Shown: piece by piece, positions 38,732 through 49,549 of the stretch
How positions within the stretch are numbered: the first letter of the stretch is position 1
Layout: every line of letters starts with the position of its first letter
NCBI RefSeq assembly: GCF_026151205.1
Contig: NC_087075.1
Span: 6,900,858-6,964,857 of the forward strand
DNA length: 64,000 bases
Direction: 5' to 3'
Source: Bolinopsis microptera
Taxonomy: Eukaryota; Ctenophora; Tentaculata; Lobata; Bolinopsidae
The notes under the pieces: model-generated
What the model saw: the letters and a program-made list of their open reading frames with translations, nothing else
Database searches by the model: none
Told to the model about the DNA's origin: nothing
Position numbers and translations under genes: made by a program

Positions 38732-41700
38732 GTTTTATCGGCAGACTCTGCCTCTCATTCCGGAAATTGTTCCTCTTCCACTGAAAGTATTGGCCCAGAT
38801 AACAGCAGTGGGAATGAGGACAATCAAAAGCAAACAAAAGTGAAAATAAATGTTGCAGGTGGATAGTACACATTTCTTACCGCTAAATTGTTGTACCCAA
38901 ATTTAAATTATGCAATTGTGTTCAGCATGTAATTGTATGCAATTGATTTAGAAATCACTAAATACCCTATTAATCAATCAGAATCAACTTAAAGTTACCA
39001 AGCAGAATTAATACCGTCTACAAGCTTGTTATTTTCAGGAGAAATATTTGTAACTTACATTTCAACTTTAGAAAGATTCCCGGGCACGCTACTAGGCGAC
39101 AAGAAGGTTAATTAATATTATTATTAATAATACTATTGATTATTTATTATCATTGACATCATCAGTTTATAGTTGGGTTTAACTTTGAATCAGAAATTTC
39201 AAGTTAAACTGAGCTATTTTGATTGTTGAGCTGTTTTGCAACACCACGTGATGTGACGTCACATCACGTGATTGTTGACCTGTTTTGCAGGCCCAATTGT
39301 TGCAGGCCCCTGTTGCGGGCCCCTGTTGCGGGCCCTTGTTGCAGGCTCCTGTTGCGGGCCCCTGTTTTTACTACGGAGCGGGTTTATTTGAAATCAAAGA
39401 AAAAATATAAAGGTTTGGATATTTGACAAAACACCATGCTTTATTTTTCAGAGGCGACAGAAACATTACAATCCAGAAAAGGAGATGTACATATTCAATA
39501 GGAACAGAGTTATGTTTGAATGGATTCTCTTTTACTATCAGAGTCGCGGGGACCTTTATATTCCCAAGGTTAGAATTGAGAACTGTGATAATTTTTTCTG
39601 AGATACCTTACCTGGGGACCCCACCTTAAATATATTGATAGGAGATATGGCAGAATGATTGGCAGAGCGCGGCCCAGTAAAACATAGGTACCGAATATTA
39701 TTATTAAAATATACTATCGTCGAAAAATCGAAAAAATTCTAATTAAAGTAATTCATAAATAGCAAAAGGTCAAAATCTTCATAACTGATTCTTCAGTATT
39801 TTGTATTTTAATTGGAGTTAAAAACTTGGTTCAGTCCCGGTATCAGATATTACATAGATTAAACATTTCAAGAGCAATATAATCCAGTTATTTGTACCCC
39901 ATAACCACTGTACTGACTGGAGATATGAGAGGAGAAGGGGCCAGTTGGTAGATCACCGACCGGCTATAAGCCGGCTACTAACCGGCTATAAGCCGGCTTA
40001 TAGCCGGCTACAATTTTTATAGCCGGCTATAAGCCGGCTTATAGCCGGTTAGTAGCCGCTTACATTTGTTGTTGAGCGACGGCTATTAGCCGGTTATAAG
40101 CCTGCTATTATAGCCGTTTTGGTATTAAAAGTGGTTATAAGCCGGTTATAAGATATTAACTCAACTACATCGTACTGAACGATAGTCAGGAGCCGGCTAT
40201 AAGAAATTCAGTGAAAACGGCTATTAGCCGGTTATAAGCCGGCTATTAGCCGTTTAGGTATCGAAAGTGGTTATAAGCCGGCTATAAGCCGGCTATAAGC
40301 CGGTTATAAGATATTAACTCAGTTCAGTACGATGAAGTTAAGTTAATATCTTATAGCCGGCTTATAGCCGGCTTATAACCACTTTCGATACCTAAACGGC
40401 TAATAGCCGGCTTATAACCGGCTAATAGCCGTTTTCGCTGAATTTCTTATAGCCGGCTCCTAGTCCTGACTATCGTTCAGTACGATGTAGTTGAGTTAAT
40501 ATCTTATAACCGGCTTATAGCCGGCTTATAGCCGGCTTATAACCACTTTATATACCTAAACGGCTAATAGCCGGCTTATAACCGGCTAATAGCCGTTTTC
40601 ACTGAATTTCTTATAGCCGATACCTAAACGGCTAATAGCCGGCTTATAACCGGCTAATAGCCGTCGCTCAACAACAAATGTAAGCGGCTACTAACCGGCT
40701 ATAAGCCGGCTTATAGCCGGCTATAAAAATTGTAGCCGGCTATAAGCCGGTTTATAGCCGGCTTATAACCGGCTTATAGCCGGTCGGTGATCTACCAATT
40801 TCCCGGAGAAGGATTCGTTGAACTTGTAGTTGTAGAGTAGGTAGGTGAGACAGTGAGAGGAAGTATTTGGGTTAAATCTTGGTGACAGCTGGAGATAAAG
40901 GGGTCAGAGTTCAAAGGCTTTGGAAACGTTAGAAGCTTCACGAAAGGTAAAGGCTTAACAAAAATTGGACTTCCAACACTATCAGTATGGTTCTGTAAAT
41001 AATTTAAAGAGCGGCTACTTTCATGAAATGTATGTGAGTTTTCTCCGATATCAATTCGCTGATTGGAAACCAACGTTAACTCATTACTATCACTATAACT
41101 ATAAGAATATTTAAAAGATTGATATGGATTTTTCTTGCAGACGTAAGGTTTCCGATGGCGAGCTAAATTAGATTTTCGGATTGTACTGTAGGAACATTCA
41201 GAGCATTTGTATGGTTTTTCACCGGTATGAGTCCTCTGATGGTAAACTAGCTCTGATTTTCGGATTGCACTGTAGGAACACTCAAAGCATTTATATGGTT
41301 TTTCACCGGTATGAGTCCTCTGATGGAAAACTAGAGATGATTTTCGGATTGCACTGTAGGAACACTCCGAGCATTTATATGGTTTTTCACCGGTATGAAT
41401 CCTCTGATGTAAAACTAAGGATGATTTTCGGCTTGCACTGTAGGAACACTCAAAGCATTTGTATGACTTTTCACCGGTATGAGTCAACTGATGGCTAACT
41501 AAATGAGATTTTTGGCTTCCACTGTAAGAACATTCAGAACATGTATACGGTTTTTCGCCGGTATGAGTCCTCTGATGTAAAACTAAAGTTGAATTTTGGA
41601 TTGCACTGTAGGAACACTCCGAGCATTTATATGGTTTTTCACCGGTGTGAGTCCTTTGATGTAAAATTAAAGTTGAATTTTGGATTGCACTGTAGGAACA

Positions 41701-44700
41701 CTCCGAGCATTTATATGGTTTTTCACCGGTATGAATCCTCTGATGTGAAACTAAGGATGATTTTCGGCTTGCACTGTAGGAACACTCCGAGCATTTATAT
41801 GGTTTTTCACCGTTATGAATCCTCTGATGTGAAACTAAGGATGATTTTCGGCTTGCACTGTAGGAACACTCCGAGCATTTATATGGTTTCTCACCGTTAT
41901 GAATCCTCTGATGTAAAACTAAAGATGATTTTCGGATTGCACTGTAGGAACACTCAAAGCATTTGTATGACTTTTCACCGGTATGAGTCAACTGATGGCT
42001 AACCAAATGAGATTTGTGGCTTCCACTGTAAGAACATTCAGAACATGTATACGGTTTTTTGCCGGTATGAGACTGCTGATCAGAATTAGAAGGCAATGTT
42101 GATTTTTTGCTGGGACTGCAAAAAGTATCAGAGGGTTTTAATTGATGTTGGGTTACTTTCATCAATTCTGTTTCAGCAACAAAACTTTGGCTAAGTTCTA
42201 AATCAGCATCGTTTTGTAGGTTTTGTGGTGAAGTATGGCCTTTATCTGTGTCTCCAGCGATAACCGTAGAATCATAGTGTGGACGAGGTTCCTTTTTATA
42301 CTTCATCTGAAAATTAGTAGGATTCGAATACACTTCTGATTTGATGAGTAAATCATCTTCCTCTTTCTTGATGTCTGTCTCTATCAATTCTGGCGTAATA
42401 CAATCATCTTCCGTCTTCATCTCATCTTTAAATTTTAGTACATTTTGTTGCTTCATTTCACTGAAATGCCAACGATCGTATAAAAGTTGCCGTACAAAAA
42501 TAGCAACTAGAAAGAAATGAATTGGAATCACGATATGGTCCTGCGAGGCTGAGATTTATAATTAAATTTCGCTAAAGATGCACGATGAAGAAAGAAGCCC
42601 TTGATCACCATGTGTTCATGAACTTGATGGTATCCCAGGAAATAGGGAAAAGGCGGAGAAGGTAACCAAGTTCGAAAAAATTTGTCGATAGTTAAACAAG
42701 GTATTGTTTACACTTGCTTCCCGGTTCGAAGTTTATTAGTACTTAATTAAGGGCTTGGACAATGGAAACGAGATGGATAATAATGGTCAGAAAGGTACGA
42801 AACTGAACAACGAATAATCGAATAATTGCACAACAAAACTCCTCATTACTCCGACTCATATTGCCTCAAACATTGCACGACAAAACTCCTAATTACTCCG
42901 ATTCATATTGCCTCAACTATTGCACAACACAATAGGCAAAACAATAGCATCTATGACTATACTAATAATCTAAAGTGTTAAGATCTAAACAGACTCTTCT
43001 TCATGATGTTCTTACACGAATTATGAGGGTATAGGACGCAGCGGCGGAAGTCACTCCGGCAGTGTACAGTCCGGCGGAGGACGGTACAGCGGAGGTCGGT
43101 ACGGCGGTAGTTTCCAAAAAGGTTAGACGGTACGGCGGATCACATGACACCCACTTTACTTTGGACAGTACGGCGGTACTACTACTACTTTTTTTATGAA
43201 AATCTTTTCAAAATTTACAGAACAGCAATAAATCGATCAGAAAATAAAACTGGTAAAAACATGCTTCCGTCTGTAAATAATGACGGGACACCAAAACACG
43301 ATGATTGCATGACAAGTCACGCTCGCAAAAGATGGGCCCTTCAGGCAAGAATGAAATGTGAGCTGTGATACTCAATATAACAAAATTAAAAGCAAATCAT
43401 GAATTGTGAGCTGTGGTCAAAAGGCACTCTCGTAAATGCACAGACAAAACATATCACACGATACAAAATCTTCAAGTTCATTTATCAGCCTTCACTATTT
43501 CACCCTTCCGTATGAAATAGCTTCCAGACGGGTCGTCTGATCGCTTCTTCTTTAGTTCGGTAACGAGTTTCTGACGGCTGATACGTTCTTCGGGAGTTCT
43601 ATTTGGTGAAATATAGACTGTCTTAAGACCTTCTATATCTTTAAGTCGCTTAGCTTTTTTCAGTATTTGATAAACCACGTCCGCACTCTGAACACTGAAT
43701 ATGATCGGTCTCTTGAGATCAGCTCCACGCTGACCGATTCTCCTGCATCCCGTGATACGTGGCCTCTCCTCCAGCTGTTCGAGGATTTTAGACACTTTTG
43801 TAGCTGGACACTCGCCATTCTCCTCTTCAACACCGAACACAACAACTTCTTTACTTCTGTCCTCTTCCTTGACGATCTTCTTAACTGCTGTAGCAATCTT
43901 CGTCGGTGATAGAGCAGTTGAACAGCTCTCCTGCAGTGTTGAGCAGCTCTCCTGTAGTATTGAAGAATAAGACTTTATCTCCTTCTGAACTGAATGCTGA
44001 ATGATTGCTAAATCTCTATCTTTCATGGTGATAACTTTATTCTGCAGAGTGATCATTTCCTTTTTATCAGAAATATTCTCTTCCTGCAAATCTTCAATCT
44101 TTCTTCTGGCAGAAGACATCATCGGCAAACAAGTCTGATGAAGAAGATAAATCGCCGCATGCAACCACTCAGCCATCTGGGCCTTTACAACAGAGGTCTT
44201 GTTTAACATATCAGGTTCAAAATCCCCAGGGTCATCACAGTTATAAACTTGACACATGTCGTTAAACAATGAATTACATGATTTCTGCACTTCCTTCAGA
44301 TTATCCTCCCCAAAAACTTCGTCAGACCCGATTCCCTCCTCGAATATTTTCTTCAAATACTTGTCAGAATCATACCGAACAGCCATAATACAATGTGCAA
44401 TGTATAATTCGCTTGTATATCCGGTGTAACACAGTAACAGGGTAATCCGCTCAGCGTGTAATTATCAAGTAGAGATAAGCAAGAGCGACTAAATTGCAAC
44501 AGCAGATAAAATACAAGACGATATATATATACTAGAATATATATATACTAGAAACTGTACCTATAAGATAGACCTAGCACTGCTTATACAAAATGATAAA
44601 GAGAAAAGAAAAAAGAAAACTTATAATGCGAATCTAGAACAAAACTTAGAAACAAGTTGAATGTGTAAGTTCTGTCTTAGGTACAGTTTCTAGTAGTAGT

Positions 44701-47700
44701 AGTAGTACCGCCGTACTGTCCAAAGTAAAGTGGGTGTCATGTGATCCGCCGTACCGTCCAACCTTTTTGGAAACTACCGCCGTACCGACCTCCGCTGTAC
44801 CGTCTTCCGCCGGACTGTACACCGCTGCAGTGACCGGTTCCCGAATTATGAATTAGGGATGAACTGGTTCATAGGAATCCTATTAGGGTAATGCAAGTTA
44901 TTAGTTGGTTTGTGTGTACTTGTAGATAGTAACTCTGTGCGGCTTCTAGTGATATAATAGAAAATTATTGTAATTATTAGTTATTACGTAAGAATTATTA
45001 TAAAAGTTATGTTTATATAGAAACAAGGAGAGTAACTTATTACTTACACATTGAGGCACTTTTCTAATTTCTTGTACCTATCGAGAATGACTCGGACCAA
45101 AAATTTTCGTCAAAAATCGCGATTCGTCGCAGGGAATTGGAAAAATCGCGATTCTGCACGTGCCGCGATTTCTTTTTGACCTTGCTGCTCCTGTCTCTTG
45201 ATTGCTTATGATGATCAGGAACACATCACATATGACGTATCATCACGACGATTATTGGTCACTCGAAATCGACCCGGTATTGTTAAGAATGCAATGTAGT
45301 CTAGTAGTACAGACAGATCCGTCTGAAAAAATCGATCTGCTGACACACGAAGCTTTCAGAGGATTTTTGATGTTTTTGAGTCCCATTAAGTGCCCTTTAT
45401 GGCTGACCAACTTTTCCAAACTTTTCCACTTGTCTTAAGGCCACTTTTTGCCACTTTACCACTTTTTACCACCTTTCTTGTTTGTCGAATATCTTTAGTT
45501 GTGAACATCGTAAAAGGTTGCAGATCAATCGAGTGTGTTCATATTATCAGGAAGAAAAACTTTTGTTCAAACAATTTTTACGTCAGATAATAAGTTAATT
45601 GGATAATTATCAATTAACTAATTAGCAAAATTCTAAAAAAATTTTATTGGCTCAAAATGATCGGAATAGCTTAAAACACGGAGAAAAGTAGTTTTTAGAA
45701 AAAATTTGAAAATTTTTCACTTTCATTTTTTTCGAAAATTCAAAATATTTTTTCCGCCAAAAGTGATCAAACCGCATGAAACACGGAAAAAAATGCCTTT
45801 CAAAAGAACTTAGTAAATTTTTCGTTTCAAGAATACTTAAATCGCCAATATTTGTAGTTGGAGTTCAGTAAATCTCGGCAGATTTTAGTAATCAGGAATT
45901 ACTAAGTGAAGAGGTCTGAAACTGAAAAACGTTAACCATACGATCGCGCGGCGATATAAGAGTTTCATAAATTATTTTACGCAGAAACTGCACCAATGGC
46001 ACAGTCAAGATCGAAACGATAGCCTGCTGTACTGTCATTTTATTGATTTCAATGATGAATCAGTGGGGTTAAGATAATCACATTTGTAATAAATAAACAT
46101 CTCTGTACCGTCAATTGTGCTAATCTAAACCAGCCTACCTGTATTACCAGACCTCTTCTTTTCCTCGACAATCAAACCAAGTTGTTCATATCGCATTTGG
46201 TGAGAGACGTTTTAAAGTTTATCACGAAAACGTATACTTGACCTCATGGCTCATTTACAGTTCGAAGAAGGCAAGAACAGATCAGGGAAACTAAGGAACA
46301 GCCAGGTCCAGGAAGCAAGTGTAAATACACCTTCCAACATCAACTGTGACTTGTTTTGTATTGTTCTGCATACCGCTTCATTTACTATGCTGGATCGGTG
46401 GTTACCTCAAATCACCCCCATATGTCATCGTCAGGGTCGGCTAAACGTAAAATCAGCAAGAGTAACATACTGGCAAGGGTAAGATGTAGATACGAGTGAC
46501 GGGCAAGGGGTAGTAAAGAACCGGTAATAATTAATTCAGTGAAATGCTCCACGAGAGTCAGGATATTTTGGAAATTGCTAATAGAGACAGATTCTGATCA
46601 GGAAGGATTGTTAATGTTATTGAGGGTGTTGATTTGAAATCCGGACGTCGTGAGGTAAAAATACAGGTTCTTCCCGTAGGATATTCGGGGCCATGATGAT
46701 CAGCTCAGGATTAATGTGGGACAGATCGAACTTCGAAGAGCATTGAAAAGAGCGAGTTGAAATTTTAAGCTTTCTGGTCTTTTCTTGCCTTCTTTGAGCT
46801 GTCAAAGAGCCATGAGGCCAAGTAGACGTTTTCGTGCTAAACTGTAAAACCTCTCCATACTGGGCCTCTCACAGGAGAAACGAGAAGTGTACGGTATAGA
46901 ACGTTTCATATACCTCATTAAGGGCCATAATATAATATACACGTATTGCATTGTGTCGTATTGTGATTGAATACATTCACGATATGTATTACTACTTACA
47001 TCACCCACCAAATGCGATATGAACAACTTGGTTTGATTGTCGAGGAAAAGAAGAGGTCTGGTAATACAGGTAGGCTGGTTTAGATTAGCACAATTGACGG
47101 TACAGAGATGTTTATTTATTACAAATGTGATTATCTTAACCCCACTGATTCATCATTGAAATCAATAAAATGACAGTACAGCAGGCTATCGTTTCGATCT
47201 TGACTGTGCCATTGGTGCAGTTTCTGCGTAAAATAATTTATGAAACTCTTATATCGCCGCGCGATCGTATGGTTAACGTTTTTCAGTTTCAGACCTCTTC
47301 ACTTAGTAATTCCTGATTACTAAAATCTGCCGAGATTTACTGAACTTCAACTACATGCGGTTTATTTAAGTATTCTTGAAACGAAAAATTCACTAAGTTT
47401 TTTTGAAAGGCATTTTTCTCCGTGTTTCATGCGGTTTGATCACTTTTGGCGGAAAAAATATTTTGAATTTTCGAAAAAAATGAAAGTGAAAAATTTTCAA
47501 ATTTTTTCTAAAAACTACTTTTCTCCGTGTTTTAAGCTATTCCGATCATTTTGAGCCAATAAAATTTTTTTAGAATTTTGCTAATTAGTTAATTGATAAT
47601 TATCCAATTAACTTATTATCTGACGTAAAAATTGTTTGAACAAAAGTTTTTCTTCCTGATAATATGAACACACTCGATTGATCTGCAACCTTTTACGATG

Positions 47701-49477
47701 TTCACAACTAAAGATATTCGACAAACAAGAAAGGTGGTAAAAAGTGGTAAAGTGGCAAAAAGCGCTCCTACTAAATCGCTCGCCCAAATTTTAAGAAAAT
47801 TCTTGTGAAAAGGCCCTTTGGGCATGAAAGTGATCGGAATCGGTGTATTTTTAGACGCTGATTCCGAATCACCCCCATGACATAGGGTTAAAATGCTTCC
47901 CTGGAGAGTTATGGGCAAAAAACCGTTTTGGTCACGTGACAGGCTAGTAAAATACGAATTCGATTGTTTAGGGCTCGTGTTAGGGTTAGGGTTGTGGTAA
48001 GGGTTATGGTTAGCTTCGGGGTTATGGTTAGGGTTAGGGTTGGGATAAGGGTTTATGTAAAACCGTTTTGTACGGCTGCAAAACCATAAAAAGTCACGTG
48101 AAATTTTTGGGCGAGCGAATTAGTAAAAGCCGGCAAAAATTGGCCTTAAGACAAGTGGAAAAGTTTGGAAAAGTTGGTCAGCCATAAAGGGCACCTAATG
48201 GGACTCAAAAACGTCAAAAATCCTCTGAAAGCTTCGTGTGTCAGCAGATCGATTTTTTCAGACGGATCTGTCTGTACTATATAATAGGTAAACTATAGGT
48301 GTGATGGTTGTTTCTGCGTATTTGTGATGGTTGTTTCTGCGTATTTATAACCTGTTACTAATTAATCAACAGGATTATTATGTTGATTGTATCGATAAAA
48401 CATGTATTTTAAGGCATAAGGAAGCATTATTGAGCTCTGAAACCAATTTTAATCGATTGCTCGTGCAATTTTAGGTTCGGAATGTTGATCAAAATAAGTT
48501 TATAACAATGACGATATTTTGTTAAACTTCTAGCTTCTGTCAGAAAATAAATTTACGGATTCTTATTCTATAACAGGGAGTAATTAGATATAAACTACAG
48601 TACAGCTGTGCTTACACCCACATTCGCAAGCATGCAAGCTCACCTGGTCCAATTAGCGGGAAATGGAGAACAAGCTCTGGTGGCGTCATAGTCACGTGAC
48701 CTCAGGCTCATAATCACGTGACCTCAGACCCAATCAATTGGGTTCTGGCCTGGTCAGCTCCCTGTTACCTGATCTTGAGGTGACGTACGACACCTCGTTA
48801 ACCCGATCAATGTCTGGAAGGCTGCAAATTTTCACATGCCAAACTCACAAGGGTCTTGCGGAGTTGTGCGAGATAACGATACATAGAGGCCGCAGAATTA
48901 TGAAGACTAGTGACTACCAGATCGTGGTGTAACCTAAGCGATCCATGATATCATGACGGCGCATCGTATATGTTAAATTGACCTCTCTGCACTCAAACTG
49001 CAATAAATGTCGTATACGAATATATGCCCCAAAATACTACGGTAAAATACTGGACACCACGACCACCTAATATTATAAAAAATAATACCTTGGCTGCTTC
49101 GGCCTTCGGGCGGCCCGAAGCAGCCAAAGTATTATTGTATTACTAGTGTAACCCGGCCTACGGCCGGGATTTCACTGCCGCAATTAAAAAGGGTAGGAGT
49201 AATTACCCGCTGAGTCAAAACCCGCATTAGGTGACCCAATAGTTTCTTAAACAATAATCTCATAATCAGTTATTTCTTGTGGATAATTAAGTCATTATTA
49301 GCCATGAGGCACCACACTCCATGATCATAAGGTCTGAACACCGAGTATAATTACACCTCATCACTCCCGTCTTGAACCGCTTTCTATTTTTATTTAAATC
49401 GTTATAGAAATTAACCCTTGTTAACTCCGCGCCACATCCGCATATTATATTTGAAAACACGCATAACATTGTCGTAT

Positions 49478-49549
<72 letters not shown>

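Larger units (their letters stand above)
45299..48283. mobile_element. giant palindromic (foldback) element, about 3 kb
   Basis: The left arm (45299-46255) and right arm (46807-48283) are inverted copies: both outer ends read TAGTACAGACAGATCCGTCT inward, and the similarity continues for about 950 bp. The right arm contains two segments absent from the left: about 46858-47005 (150 bp) and a nested MITE (47766-48131). The central loop is about 550 bp (46256-46806). The ends can be read as a TA target followed by CAGACAGATC, as in Tc1/mariner-like elements, but homology extends past the TA, so the superfamily is uncertain. A minus-strand frame across the 150-bp segment (46802-47026) looks partly protein-like and may be a coding remnant. 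Confidence 0.8.

Noticed and set aside
41181-42002. Two plus-strand ORFs (105 and 153 codons) of repeated HCRNTQSI-type sequence
   Set aside because: They are the antisense shadow of the zinc-finger repeats.
47616-47918. 100-codon ORF shared by both arms of the palindrome
   Set aside because: It spans the border of the nested MITE and has no protein motif, so it is not a gene of the element.
48738-48932. Possible upstream T1 exon of the Kv gene
   Set aside because: It does not resemble a T1 domain. The true T1 exons were found at 38732-39568.
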